A stretch of 64,000 bases of DNA from the NCBI RefSeq assembly GCF_900324485.2, contig NW_022872898.1, forward strand, positions 310,001 to 374,000. The letters run 5' to 3'. The notes beneath the pieces were generated by a model, which did no database searches, was not told the DNA's origin, and saw nothing but the letters and a program-made list of their open reading frames with translations. Shown here in pieces: positions 1 through 11,090 of the stretch. This DNA comes from Mastacembelus armatus (Eukaryota; Chordata; Actinopteri; Synbranchiformes; Mastacembelidae). A program made the translations under genes and the position numbers. The number at the start of each line of letters is the position of its first letter. The first letter of the stretch is position 1.

Positions 1-414
1 GTATTCCCAGGAAATTAAGTAACACTTCACATATCCTCCAGGGAGGACACACACACATACCCAGTTTGTGGATCAAAGGGTTTCGAAGACTCAACCATTA
101 GACCCTAATGAACTTCACCTGTGTTCACTTCTATTGTTTACCTAACGAGTCCAGTTCAGGGTGTATAGACCAAAGTTAGTAAATCCCAGGCAGGGTATAG
201 ACTATACAGATTGTCAGCCTATTAGAACTCGTACTGATGGTGTTGCTTTGTAATGGAACTATCTGGATACCAAGAAAATTGGTCACCAAGAAACTGAAAT
301 CCTGGTGGCCTAATGGATAACAATATATAAAACAACAGAAAGTCACTTTGAACAGACATGGTGAAAGTTTAGTCTCTGAAACTGGTTGGGTAAAGGCACA
401 GACCTACTCCTAAG
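1..414. other. No gene recognised
   Basis: AT-rich sequence with no convincing reading frame, tRNA fold or repeat that I can name. Confidence 0.5.
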
Positions 415-605
415 AAGTTTTTTTTTAAAATTATTATTATTTGGGCAGTTTGTGCCTTTATGTCTTATAGGACAGTAGAAAGAGACAGGAAATGTGGAAA
501 GGAGAGCAAGGGAATATATGCTGTTCAAGATGACAAGTCCAGGAGTGGGACCAGCATCACCATGTTCGTGGTCAGGCTCACTTACCACTAAACCATGCAC
601 TGCCT
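415..605 (-). mobile_element. tRNA-derived SINE, minus strand
   Basis: Read on the minus strand, the element opens with an A-box-like stretch (TGGTTTAGTGGTAAG, near 586-600). It ends in a segment resembling common fish SINE tails (TTTCCTGTCTCTTTC, then CATAAAGGCACAAACTGCCC) before an A-rich tail that appears as the T/AT run at 417-440. The open frame across it is incidental. I recognise the type, not the named family. Confidence 0.6.
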
Positions 606-1237
606 TCTCTAAGCTGGTTTATTGAGTAAAATCAGGAAAACACACCTGGAAATAGTATGTAAAGTGTGCTCTGTTTTGTAGTTTAGATGTTTCCAGATTT
701 GATCTAAAACCACAATGATTGGATCATACACAAATCCTCAAGATCAGTCTTCCTGTCTTTATTATGAAGCTTTTTCTGTCAGTTAATTGCTAGACAATGA
801 CCTGTTGATCACTGAGATAAAAGGATGAACCTCCTTTGTTACTGTTTGCAGTGGGCCCAGTGCTCTGGGTCCTTGTTTACCTGAGCAATTGACATTTTAA
901 AGAAAAACAGACTTGGACTCAATGTTTATTTATGTTTTTTTTTTTTTTTTTAAATCAAAGTTTCATGTTTGAGTGATAAAATCAAATCCCTCCCCTGCTA
1001 TTGTCCTAGACAGGTTCTTCCAAAATTAGGATGATCCTTTTTACTGTTTCTCCTTACTGCTTATCCTGTTGATTATTTTACAATGTACACACATGATGTT
1101 ATGATGATGCAATTGTTGTCCTGGTAACACATCTGCAATCTCAAACCAGCTCAGCAGCAGGTTTATTCTCAGGTTCAGTCATTGTAAACACGATAATCGT
1201 CCGGGTCGGTTTTCCTTCCTTCCTGTTTCTTTGGTGT
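606..1237. other. No gene recognised
   Basis: Non-coding, AT-rich. A T15 run sits at about 937-951. Nothing else could be assigned. Confidence 0.5.
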
Positions 1238-1241
1238 CCTG

Positions 1242-1280
1242 ATTTTTTTCTTTTTTTTTCTTCTTCTTCTTCTTCTTCTC
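1242..1280. repeat. Pyrimidine tract with (TTC)n microsatellite
   Basis: T-rich tract passing into about seven TTC units. The minus-strand poly-Lys open frame here is only the translation of this repeat. Confidence 0.85.
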
Positions 1281-1284
1281 AGAT

Positions 1285-1509
1285 ATAACTGATGTTTCTG
1301 ATGAACAGCATTTTGATTCCTCTGTATGTCCTGCAACTGTAACATCAACAAGGACGAGTTCTGTCACGTGACACTAAGCAGAACAAGAAACATTTTCACA
1401 GTTATGTCTAACTGTATTGTCTTTCACTGATATTCAAATCACAATGAGTTAAGGAGAAGCTCCTGAAATGAGAAAACTTTTCACAGACTTCACTATGAGA
1501 ACAAATAAC
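1285..1509. repeat. Diverged third copy of the tRNA-Leu neighbourhood
   Basis: Shares blocks, in the same order, with 21.87-22.23 kb and 33.84-34.20 kb, such as CTGATGTTTCTGATGAACAG and TTCACTGATATTCAAATCAC. It leads directly into a truncated tRNA-Leu, as in the two other copies. The internal stretch between the blocks is shorter than in those copies. Confidence 0.75.
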
Positions 1510-1559
1510 TGGCAGTGGTGTGATTTGAACCCACACCTCAACTGAGACTGGAGCCTTAA
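1510..1559 (-). pseudogene. tRNA-Leu (AAG) 3-prime part, cut in the anticodon loop
   Basis: Minus-strand tRNA-Leu matching the intact copies at 22236-22317 and 34202-34283 from the discriminator through the T arm and variable arm to the anticodon. Identity stops there and retroelement sequence starts. The T stem carries changes. The upstream flank also matches the other copies, so this is a broken tRNA gene and not merely a primer-binding site, although a primer-binding site would look similar over its first 18 bases. Confidence 0.75.
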
Positions 1560-2167
1560 AAAAGAAGTACAGTGTCCGGTGTGGCTGCCATCGACTCCGA
1601 CAGGAGGAGAAAACCGCTGGGTTGGAGTCCCTGGTGGGGATAGGGTCCACCCAAATTCTTAACGCCCTCCAGCGTGGCTGCCATCGACTCCTACGGGAGG
1701 AGGAGTTAGAGTCCCTGGTGGGATAGGGTCCACCTGAATTCTTAAGAAGGACCGTAAGGTTGGAGTTCATTCCTGTAGACGTACAGGACAAAGTCCCGAG
1801 GAAGGGTGCCTCTGGGGAGTGTTGGTTCGCCCCTAAAGACCCACATTGAACAACGATGAAAGCCTCGTACCCACGGCTCCATAAGAGGCGGTAAGTGGCA
1901 AGTTAAGGTAAGGGTATAAGAGAATATAAAGATAAAAGCAGGTTTACTTTTTGGTAAGTATAAATAAGTTGCTGTTGTTTTGTCCTCTGGTACATATGTA
2001 CAGCTTGTGTTGTGTACAATGACAGTGTCCTGAGTATGAAAAGCCGCCTGAGATCATTTGTGGTGCTAACGAAGCAGTGGTCTTGTGGCCCAGAGAAGTA
2101 GTACTCAGTTGGACCAGTTGCTCCGGTGTACTTCATACAAACCGGTTGGCTGCCACTGCTGTATATA

Positions 2168-3740
2168 ATGGATGATGAGCGTTTGAGAGAATGTGGTGGA
2201 GATGGGGGATGGCCCGTCACTATTATGTGGCAATGGGTAGAGGCACGTAATCAATTAATGAGTGGTATTCCTGAACAAGAACGGAAAAAGCAGAAAGGTA
2301 AGTATCAGCAGAAATTTGAGGAAGTGATTAGTAAGTATGGATTGCATGAAGGGGACACGGAGGATCTGGCTGCTCTCCTGACGCAGGAGGATCAGAAAGC
2401 ATTGAAGGAAGTGGAAGAAATGAAGAAGAGACCCGTCATTGGGATGATGGTGAGGAGGAAATGGAAAAAGGAAGTGGAGGAAAAAGAAGCTCACAGACTG
2501 ACGGTGCATAACATGGCACTGCCTGTGAGAGCGATGCAGGCCCGGACTGCACTACATGATGAGAGGGATGCAGGTAAGTGTGTAAAGGACAAAGAGAAAA
2601 TGGAGGTTTGCCTATACCCAACCCTGCCCAAGCGCCCCTTCTGGTGAAACGGGGCAGACACCAGTACAGACCATGGTCATTTGTAGACATGGATGGAGTA
2701 GTGGAGAAACTCCCACACACTGCAGAGGGAGGAGGTAAGTGGTTAAATAAATTTGAGCAGCTCACGCAGGGACAAAAGGTGGCCTTAGGTGACTGGAGAG
2801 CGCTGATGGAAAGGTAAGGAGGTAAGTGGTTAAATAAATTTGAGCAGCTCACGCAGGGACAAAAGGTGGCCTTAGGCAACTGTAGAGCGCTGATGGGACA
2901 GATACTCTCGGTTTGGGACGTAAATCAAATTGAAGAAAGTGCTAGATGCACACAGCTGCCAGATCACACCCCATTCACTGAGCTTGCCACTCCAATTGGG
3001 AAAGCAATATGTACAAAGTTCCCGGCCCCGGCTGGGGCCGCACACCTCCTCACATTTGCCCCTAAGGCCTTAGAGAGGCCAGCCTCTCGGTGTAAGGAGG
3101 AATGGGCTAACTCTGCCGGAGTCCATCCCCACTCAGATAAGATGCAGGAGGATCTCTTCCGGAAGGCTGTGATGGGAGGGGCCCCCAAGTCCGTGAGGGA
3201 CAGCATGGCTGGTAATCCTGATATACCGGGGAGTGACTCAGCTGTATGGGAGAGGCACTTCCTCCATCACCTGCAAAGCGCACAGGATAAGGAGGAGCAA
3301 GAGAATTTAAAGGTTGAGGACCTTAAAAAGCAACTTTTAAAGCTACAGCTGGGAAAAGCCAGGCAGGAGGTTAATCAGGAGAAACAGAAAGACAAAAAGA
3401 CCAAGCAGTCAGTACAACAACCTGCTCTAAAGGCCAGTGACAATCCTGACCTGTTCCCAGTGCCTCCTTGGGTTCCCTCACCACACCACCACCGGCTGTG
3501 GCCAACCAGAACACCTGGTCAGAGAGTGTCCCATGTACTATCAATGACCTCCGGGTGGCCATCAGAGAGGAAACAGGCGCCGTGGGTGTGGAGGCCCACC
3601 CAGAGGTGCACATCAGGCTCCCAACCCGGCTATGGCACCACCTGGTCCAGCAGGACAATATCCCCTCTTCCAAGAGGAGGAGAACCTGTACTGACGAGGC
3701 CCACAGAGAGGACCTGACATTGGGAGGGCAGACCCAATGA
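2168..3740 (+). pseudogene. ERV gag region (fossil)
   Basis: Gag-like part of the element at 1.56-7.29 kb. It has a charged N-terminal region, a stretch with capsid character (NPDIPGSDSAVWERHFLHHL, near 3213-3272) and a lysine/glutamine-rich region near 3.3-3.4 kb, as in gammaretroviral gag proteins. Gag proteins build the virus core. Assignment rests on position before the protease and on overall character, not on an alignment. Confidence 0.65.
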
Positions 3741-4240
3741 TCACAATCCAGGTCAAAAACAAACAGCTGCCCTTTTTGGTGGACACAGGGGCCACCTACT
3801 CCACCTTAACCACCACGGTGGAGGCTACGGATATGTCATCACAAGCTGTTGAGCTAGTAGGTTTCTCTGGGATAACAACAAAACTACCACTCACCGTTCC
3901 ACTTCGTGTTGACACAGACTCTCACATATCAGTTCGTCTGTTCTGAGCACTCCCCTATTAACCTGCTGGGAAGAGACTTACTTATTAAGATGGGAGCATC
4001 AGACCTGTGCTCCCCGGAGGGAGTGATATTGACCTTTCCTAATGGTGATTCGCATAACTGCTTTGTTTACGGACTGATGAGTGATGGACAGTGGCTACTA
4101 GTGGAAAACAGGGCCACACAAGCACCGCACCCTGGGGCGGATATATATTGGGGTTTACTACTACCTGAAACTCCCAAAGGGGGTGGACTATTCTCCCTGT
4201 TCTCATCCTGGAAGCCCTGGATCTCTCTGATCACACCCTA
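3737..4240 (+). pseudogene. ERV aspartic protease region (fossil)
   Basis: Contains the retropepsin active-site motif (FLVDTGATYSTL, about 3775-3810) and, further on, the family's second conserved region (LLGRDLL, about 3964-3984). Retropepsins act as dimers to mature Gag and Pol. It lies directly after gag, as in retroviruses. Part of the broken element at 1.56-7.29 kb. Confidence 0.8.
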
Positions 4241-4525
4241 AACAGTGTCCTGTTTCAGAAACAAAGGGGGAGTAGGAAAGTACTTATGTACGGCAGTATT
4301 TTGCTTGACAACATGGAAAAACGACATCCACTGTGCAGCAGGAGTGGCAAAGGTCATCCAAAAAACTGTACACATCGTAATGGGACATGCGCTCGCCGTC
4401 TTAACGACTCAGTGTGGACTCATTCGTTAATTCGGCCGCCTTCACTATGACATCTTTGAGACAGAGTAGGATAGCGAAAAATTTTAGTCAGCCCACACAT
4501 CACATACACATACGAAGGCATCAAC

Positions 4526-5035
4526 ATGGCAGAGCAGATGATGGAGGGTGAGCCACACAGGTGTGAGGAGAGGATAAGTATGGACACTAAGACCAGGCCA
4601 GATCTTAGCAGTATAGAGCTAGAGGGGGAAGCAGAGACAGTGTTTACAGATGGATGCTATTACAGGCATCCCACCAAGGGACTGAAAGCAGGATATGCAG
4701 TGATCAGGGAAACAGAAGAGAGATTTGAGGTGCTTAAGGCAGAAAGGCTTAGGGAGAAACCATTGGCTCAGTTAGCTGAGCTACAAGCAGTGATAGAAGC
4801 ACTTAAATGGGGAAAAGGGAAAAGAATTAACATCTACACAGACTCAGCCTATGTGGTAGGAGCAGCTCAGACAGAGCTTAGGCAGTGGGTCTGCGCAGGA
4901 TTTCAGACACCTTCCCAACAGCCCATCAAACATGAGCAAGAAATGAGAGAATTGGCAGAAGTGCTGAAGGGACCACAAGCGGTGGCCATCATCAAATGTA
5001 TAGGACATGACATGACAGGGCTGAGACTAGAGTAG
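4526..5035 (+). pseudogene. ERV RNase H region (fossil)
   Basis: Shows the RNase H signature blocks in order: FTDGCYY (about 4639-4659), a glutamate-bearing helix LAQLAELQAVIEAL (about 4762-4803) and NIYTDSAYVVGAA (about 4829-4867). The order and wording are those of gammaretrovirus-like RNase H. This domain removes the RNA strand during reverse transcription. Part of the broken element. Confidence 0.8.
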
Positions 5036-5140
5036 CTCTGGGGAATCAAAGAGCAGATGACGAGGCTAAAAGAGTGGCAGGCTATCAGGCACTGATGGTC
5101 CTCACTTCAGGGATGGGGGTAACGGAGATCCTACCCCCAC

Positions 5141-5345
5141 TTACAAGTAATAAGAATAAGAATAAGAAAACCTTTATTTGTCCCACAATGGGGAAATTGT
5201 ATTGTTGCAACAGTAAGTACAGTACACAGCAGAGAGCCAGAAGTAGCAAGATGTGAGATAAATCGGAAATTAAAAATATTAAAAGAAGTACTAAGTGGAA
5301 TAGAACTATGAATCTGAAAAGACTATAAGTATATACAATATGTGC
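5141..5345 (+). mobile_element. Short retroposon piece inserted in the ERV
   Basis: Begins with AATAAG repeats and the phrase CCTTTATTTGTCCCACAATG, a sequence common at ends of fish non-LTR retroposons, and separates two pol parts of the retroviral fossil. Family not resolved. It shows that insertion continued after the retrovirus arrived. Confidence 0.5.
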
Positions 5346-5346
5346 C

Positions 5347-6453
5347 TTGATTGAAGAAGCAAAACAGAAAGTCTCCCCACTTGAAAAATCTGTGTGGAAA
5401 CAAAGGGGAGCAACAGAAAAAAAAGGAGGACTCTGGAGAGCACCAGATGGCAGACTGGTTCTGCCACCAGAACTGAGGGACAGCATCTTGGCTGAGGCAC
5501 ATGGATTGACTCATCTTGGACACGAGCAAATGGATCGATATCTCTCTCATTGGTGGCATCCGTTTCTTCCAGACATGACTCATGTCCAGGCTTGTGACGT
5601 CTGCCGAGGCCATAATGTGAAGCCCACAGTAAAACCACACGAAGGTACTTTTCCCATTAACACAGGACCAGGAGATGAAGTAATTATTGATTTCACAGAT
5701 ATGGGAGAACGAGTGGAAGGTAAGAGATATCAGTTGTTCCTGGTGGATGCATACACAGGCTGGCCAGAGGCATGGCCAGCAAAGAGTGGAGACAGCAAAA
5801 CTGTCATAAAATGTTTGACTAACCATTACATTCCACAGCATGGGTTTCCCAGAAAGGTCAGGTCTGACAATGGAACCCACTTCAAAAATGAGGACCTGAG
5901 AAGAGTAGAAGCGATTCTAGCTAGGGTTAAATCATGCATTTGGTACTGTATATCATTCACAATCTCAGGGAAAAGTGGAGCACATGTACAAAAATCTGAA
6001 AACCAAATTGGCTAAGATCTGTGCACAGACGAAACTCAATTGGATACAAGCGCTTCCTATAACCTTATTAGGCATAAAGGGGGCTGTAAATCGGGTTACA
6101 GGGTTCACGCCATATGAATTGTTGACAGGGCACCAGCACCAGCACCGGACTCTGGACTAATGTTTGAGGAGCCTCCTAGGAGGGGCTATAAGCCGTATTA
6201 TGATCAACTAAAGGCTCTTGTCTCAGCTTTTTCCACACAGATCACAGAAGCAACAAAGGGACCAGGAGGACCAGGGACAGGACCGCACACAGCTGAGTGG
6301 GTGTTGCTGAAGACCATCAAACGCAAGTGGTCGGAACCGTGCTGGACGGGACCGTTCAGAGTGGTGGAGAGGACATCTCATACAGTGAAACTGCAAGGGA
6401 AAGGTGATGTATGGTATCATGAGCATGTGCACACCAGGAAAGGATACAGGTAA
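5347..6453 (+). pseudogene. ERV integrase region (fossil)
   Basis: Contains the HHCC zinc-binding domain (histidines and the CDVC pair within about 5505-5610), the catalytic core (IIDFTDMG near 5686-5709, RSDNGTHF near 5860-5883) and a C-terminal domain (WVLLKTIKRKWSEPCWTGPF, about 6300-6359) typical of gammaretrovirus-like integrases. Integrase joins the DNA copy to host DNA. Part of the broken element. Confidence 0.85.
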
Positions 6454-6729
6454 ATGGTTAAGTGACATTAAAGAGGCTCTTGCTTCTGAGGCTAATACAG
6501 AAAGGAACTCAAATAAATAGGTGAGAAGGTTTGAAGTTTGTTGTTCCAACGGTGGACAGACACACGGAGTGAAATAAGACTTTGGGTCCAGAAAGCTAAG
6601 CCTTCTAGTATACCATCAGTATTTTTATTGTACTTTTACATTTTTATATCTTTATACTTTTATATTTTTTGCTACACTTGTATTGCTATTGTTGAATTAG
6701 TGTTTTTGCTACTCTTAGATTAGGGGAGC

Positions 6730-7240
6730 ATGGATCTGCCACATAAGAAATTCACTGTAGTTGTAGTAGTAGGCCTTAGTCTAATGATAGTATTGGGAAT
6801 ATTGTTTTGGGAGAAATATGAGTGTGACCACGACACTGAGGTGAGAGGTAAGAGAGCAGTAAAAACCAGCGATTATTGACTGCTCTATTCTGGAGGGATT
6901 GAGCTGACTTATGTCAAGGGTTCTCTGACTTCCTTTCAGTTTGATCCGTGTTCTGCCATCTCCTGCGGCAGGTATCCCCTGGCGTGGAGAGGGTATGATA
7001 TCTATCTTTGTGGCTTCTATGTTCTTAACGATATGTGTGTCTCCATAATCAGCATTCTCCCAGCCTGTGCCCAACCTGGGGGGATGTTGCAGCCTCCACT
7101 GATCCATACTGGTCACCTTCCACCCCTTGTGGCATGGATCCACGGTGGCTGAGTAAGGTCAGATTTTTCCGTAATAATGGGGGCCACGGGAAAAACCCAG
7201 TAGGGCTCACTATTGGCCAGTCATCCGCCTACCCTTTTTA
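6730..7240 (+). pseudogene. ERV envelope start (fossil)
   Basis: A methionine-led stretch with a hydrophobic core (FTVVVVVGLSLMIVLGILFW, about 6751-6810) looks like an envelope signal peptide. After it lies a surface-unit-like segment (WRGYDIYLCG, about 6981-7011). Position after integrase supports env. The remainder of env is not seen, and this part is broken. Confidence 0.55.
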
Positions 7241-7368
7241 GAGGAGGAAGAACTGGTCAGAGAAAATAGATGAATTAACAAATAAAACATTGCAACTGTA
7301 CTACCGTAGATTATGTGCAGTAGTGAAAAAGAAATCTTGAAATCAATTCATGTTCTGTGTTTGAGTCT

Positions 7369-9113
7369 AATGCAACCACAGGAGGGCACAACCCAGTGTC
7401 TTCATGTGCCTCAGTAAATGCAGAGGGTTGTGTCAGGAAGGGCATCCGACGTAAAATCTTAGCCAAATCAAACATGCGAATCACAAATATGACTTCCATA
7501 TGGGATTGGTCACGGCCCAGGTTAACAACGACCGCCACTGGTGCTGTTGACTTACAGGGTGCCAGTGGAAATTGGATTGTTAGTAGAAGAAAGAGAGGAG
7601 GAAGGTGTGTTCGTAGGCAAAGAGAGAAGAGGAAGGGAAAACTAGAGAGTTGGCTGATATGATGGAGAGTAGGAAGGTACTTGGTGTGTCATCTCGAAAG
7701 AGGAAAGCAGATAAGGAGACTTGGTGGTGGAATGAGGAAGTTCAGGAGTGTGTTAAGAGGAAAAGGTTAGCTAAGAAGAAGTGGGACACTGAGAGGACAG
7801 AAGAGAACAGACAGGAGTACAGGGAGATGCAGCATAAAGTGAAGGTAGAGGTGGCAAAGGCCAAACAAAGGGCATATGAGGATTTTAATGATAGGTTGGA
7901 CTCTAAGGAGTGAGAGGTGGATTTGTACAGGTTGGCGAGGCAGAGAGACAGAGATGGGAAGGATGTGCAGCAGGTTAGGGTGATTAAGGACAGGGATGGA
8001 AATGTGTTGACAGGTGCCACAAGTGTGATGGAAAGATGGAAGGAATATTTTGAAGAGCTGATGAATGAGGAAAATGTTAGAGAGCACAGAGTAGAAGAGG
8101 TGACTGTTGTGGAGCAGGAAGTAGCAAAGGAAGGCGTTGAAGAGGATGAAGAGTGGAAAGGCAGTTAGTCCCGGTGACATAATTGTGGAGGTATGGAAGT
8201 GTTTAGGAGAGGTGGCAGTAGAGTTTTTAACTGGGCTACTTAATAAGATCTTGGAGAATGACAAGATGCCTGAGGAATGGAGGAGAAGTGTACTGGTGCC
8301 CATCTTTAAGAAAAAGGGAGATGTGCAGAGTTGTGGAAACTACAGAGGAATAAAGCTGATGAGTCACACAATGAAGTTATGGGAAAGAGTGGTGGAGGCT
8401 AGGCTGAGGTCAGAAGTGAGCATTTGTGAGCAGCAGTATGGTTTCATGCCAAGAAAGAGTACCACAGATTCAATATTTGCTTTGAGAATGCTGATGGAGA
8501 AGTACAGAGAAGGCCAGAAGGAGCTGCATTGCGTCTTTGTAGATTTGGAAAAAACGTATGACAGGGTGCCGAGAGAGGAGCTGTGGTTTTGTATGAGGAA
8601 GTCTGGAGTGACAGAGAAGTATGTTCGAGTGGTGCAGGACATGTATGAGAGCTGTAAGACAGTGGTGAGGTGTAGGGTGTAGGGGTCACAGAGGAGTTCA
8701 AGGTGGAGGTGGGACTGCACCAAGGATCGGCTTTGAGCCCCTTCTTGTTTGCTGTGGTGATGGACAGGCTGACAGATGAGGTTAGACAGGAATCTCCGTG
8801 GACCATGATGTTTGCAGATGACATTGTCATCTGTAGTGAGAGCAGGGAGCAGGTGGAGGAAAATCTTGAGAGGTGGAGGTTTGCTCTGGAAAGGAGAGGA
8901 ATGAAGCTGAGCCGCAGTAAAACAGAGTACATGTGTGTAAATGAGAGAGACTCAAGTAGCACGGTGAGGTTACAGGGAGTAGAGGTGAAGAAGGTGGATG
9001 ATTTTAAGTACCTAGGGTCAACAGTCCAGAGCAACGGAAAGTGTGGAAAAGAAGTGAAGAGACGTGTGCAAGCAGGTTGGAACGGGTGGGGGAAAATGTC
9101 AGGTGTGATGTGT
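7369..9113 (+). mobile_element. RTE-clade LINE, internally deleted and 3-prime truncated
   Basis: Plus-strand LINE matching the minus-strand copy at 60.6-62.9 kb. It starts at the shared 5-prime end (TGCAACCACAGG), runs through the 5-prime UTR and a few codons of the endonuclease, then loses most of the endonuclease near 7677. The linker and reverse transcriptase follow. Sequence stops at about 9113, before the C-terminal region present in the other copy, and joins directly to a tRNA-Gly (TCC) relic. It cannot encode a working LINE protein. Confidence 0.85.
7662..9108 (+). pseudogene. RTE LINE reverse transcriptase, broken
   Basis: Encodes the LINE linker and RT fingers and palm: [16 protein letters not shown] (about 8320-8367), a [10 protein letters not shown] block (about 8434-8463), the first palm aspartate in [13 protein letters not shown] (about 8534-8572), HQGSALSPFLF (about 8718-8750) and the catalytic FADD (about 8809-8823). 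The frame shifts near 8140 and again near 8680, so no continuous protein remains. RT copies LINE RNA into DNA at the nicked target. Wording matches RTE-clade proteins common in fish. Confidence 0.85.
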
Positions 9114-9118
9114 GTTAC

Positions 9119-9153
9119 GAAGGCAGCTATGCTCACCACTACACCACCATCAC
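9119..9153 (-). pseudogene. tRNA-Gly (TCC) 5-prime half
   Basis: Minus-strand A-box half of tRNA-Gly (GGTGTAGTGGTGAGCATAGC), ending in the anticodon arm where it is fused to the RTE LINE. The same relic occurs at 28421-28456 and 48355-48390. Confidence 0.65.
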
Positions 9154-9445
9154 TGTGTCAAAGTTTTTACTACTCTTCTGAGGTATTTTCCATCCACCTC
9201 ATCTGTTCTGCTTCTTGGCTCCTGTACTTCTGCTTATTGAAAACATGTCAGTCAGGAAAGCAGGACTGAAAGTTTGGACTTTTTCTGACCCTCTGGGTTT
9301 TTCAAACCAATCTGTTTTTTAATAGTCTAATTTTGAATTTTCTCAAAATTCTGCCTTTTTTTTGCTAGGAGTTCTGGCTTTCTTCTCATAAATCTCTAAA
9401 TTAGCATAACATAACTTCTTTTGTTTCATGTTCTCATTCTTTCCC
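9154..9445. repeat. Duplicated tRNA-cluster spacer
   Basis: 9154-9265 matches 28457-28570 and 48391-48503. 9268-9445 matches 48785-48960 (phrases such as TTTTTAATAGTCTAATTTTG). This is spacer from the tRNA cluster; no gene is in it. Confidence 0.75.
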
Positions 9446-9682
9446 CAGAGTAGTTTAATCAATAGTCCATAATTTTGCACTTTCTTCTTCTTTAAAGAGA
9501 TTATGTTTGACCTTTTCTGTAATCTGTCTAATACATGTATGCATAACCTTTTCAAACATACTTGACAGTGTTTAATTGTAGTGCTACGTGCACCACTCTA
9601 TCATACATGAAACTAGTCCACTGTGTCGAAAAAGTGGTTGTGCCATGTATCACAATTGGATGCTTTGGCTAGTCCAAGTGAA
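9446..9682. repeat. Spacer shared with 56.3 kb
   Basis: 9475-9560 resembles 56329-56415 (GAGATTATGTTTGACCTTTT). In both places a tRNA-Lys relic follows, so tRNA and flank were duplicated together. No gene seen. Confidence 0.65.
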
Positions 9683-9755
9683 GCCTGGTTAGCTCAGTTT
9701 GTAGACCATGAGACTCTTAATCTCAGGGTCACGTGTTTTGAGCCCCACAATAGAC
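9683..9755 (+). pseudogene. tRNA-Lys (CTT) pseudogene
   Basis: D arm and anticodon arm match vertebrate tRNA-Lys-CTT (GAGACTCTTAATCTCAGGG). The 3-prime acceptor strand no longer pairs with the 5-prime GCCTGGT, so it is probably dead. Confidence 0.75.
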
Positions 9756-9819
9756 ATGAAGTTGTCTGACTTTAGATGAGTAGATGTAGTTGATGTGTAA
9801 GCTGTGTGCTGCAATAGAC

Positions 9820-11090
9820 AGCAGTATTTGAACTTGAACTTGAACTATAATTAAAGGAGAATGAGTGCAGATAAATCACTATAGAGAAAGCATTTTCTGT
9901 TGTCATATGTCATATGCCACATCAAAAAGAAATGCTTTTAGCTTGGACTTAAACATTGCCAGAGATGAGACCTCTCTAACACCATCAGGAAGACTATTCC
10001 ACGTTTTAGCTGCATAGAACTGAAACGCTGAATGTCCCTGTTTAGTCCTGACTCATGAGCAGAAGGCATGTCCCTGATGTTCTCAGACTTTGAGATGGTT
10101 CATATGGCACCAACATGTCAGAGATGTACTGTGGTGCTGAGCCATGAAGAGACTTATACACAAGCAGTGCTGTTTTAAAGTCTATTCTCTGAGCAAAAGG
10201 AAGCCAGTGCAGAAATCTGAGAACAGGAGTAACATGGTTTTACTTCCTGGTTCTAGTCAAGACCCGAGCAGCAGCATTCTGAATGTACTGCAGCTGCCTT
10301 ATAGCTTGTTTTGAGAGCCCAGTGAGCAGGTCATTACAGTAATCTAACCTTCTGGAGATAAATGCATGGATGAGTCTCTCCAAGTCTGGTTTAGACATGA
10401 TCCCATTGATTCTGGCAATGTTTTTGAGATGGTAAAATGCTGACGATGTTATTGATTTAAATGGCTGTTAAAATTCATGTCTGAGTCCATGATTACCCCT
10501 AGAGTTCTGACTAGATTTTTAAATTTAAGAGAAAGAGACTTGAGGTGACTGCTGACACTTTCTCTTTGTTTCTGTGGCCCAAAGATGATTATTTCAGTCT
10601 TATCAATGTTTATTTGGAGGGAGTTGTTTTGCATCCACACAGTGATCTGTTCAATGCAGTGACACAGTGAATCGACTGGTCCATATTCACCAGCTGTGAG
10701 TGAAATGTAAATCTGTAGTGTCATATGCATAGTTAAGGTAGGACACATTATTGCTGCATATTAACTTGCCTAAAGGAAACATTAAGATTGAATAAACGGG
10801 GTCCCAAGATGGACCCCAGGGGGACCCCACATGTCAACGCCATTTGGTTTTATACACAGTTACCAACTTCAATGAAATACTTCCTGTCTTCAAGATAGGA
10901 CTCAAACCATTTAAGGGCAGCACCAGAGATGCCTATCCAGTCCTCTAACCTTTGTAACAGGATCACATGGTCCATTGTGTCAAAAGTAGCACTTAGTTCC
11001 AACAGTACTAAGACAGAGACTCTGCCAGCGTTGATGTTCAGACGAATGTCATTTGTCACCTTGATGACAAATGACATCATCAAGTCAAGG
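9820..11090 (-). mobile_element. L2-like LINE fragment (RT to 3-prime end)
   Basis: On the minus strand this covers part of a non-LTR reverse transcriptase and the C-terminal region, ending in a short (CAAGTT)n-type tail near 9829-9847. Recognisable blocks are LLELSATFDTMDHVILLQRL near 10.97-11.03 kb, a degraded VPQGS region near 10.80-10.83 kb and NNSLQINIDKTEIIIFGP near 10.57-10.63 kb. The palm motif reads YAYD, not YADD, near 10715-10732, which removes a catalytic aspartate. Several frames are used, so it is dead. The wording resembles fish L2-clade elements. 5-prime truncated. Confidence 0.75.

Larger units (their letters stand above)
1560..7290 (+). mobile_element. Endogenous retrovirus fossil, gamma/epsilon-like
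   Basis: Plus-strand retroviral relic. In order it shows a leader with two tandem ~85-base units (about 1582-1745), gag, an aspartic protease, RNase H, integrase and the start of an envelope gene. The protease core LVDTGATYSTL, the zinc-binding region of integrase and the C-terminal integrase domain resemble the gammaretrovirus/epsilonretrovirus branch and fish relatives. Clear LTRs were not identified in the window. It is broken, with of the order of ten breaks, carries another element inserted near 5.14-5.34 kb, and looks old. Its 5-prime edge abuts a tRNA-Leu relic and its 3-prime side abuts an RTE LINE. Boundaries are approximate. Confidence 0.8.

Noticed and set aside
1510-1535. Primer-binding site of the retroviral fossil
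   Set aside because: The sequence would suit one, but the match to tRNA-Leu runs to the anticodon and the upstream flank matches two tRNA-Leu loci, so a broken tRNA gene explains it better.
8444-9139. 231-codon minus-strand frame
   Set aside because: Antisense shadow of the plus-strand RTE reverse transcriptase.
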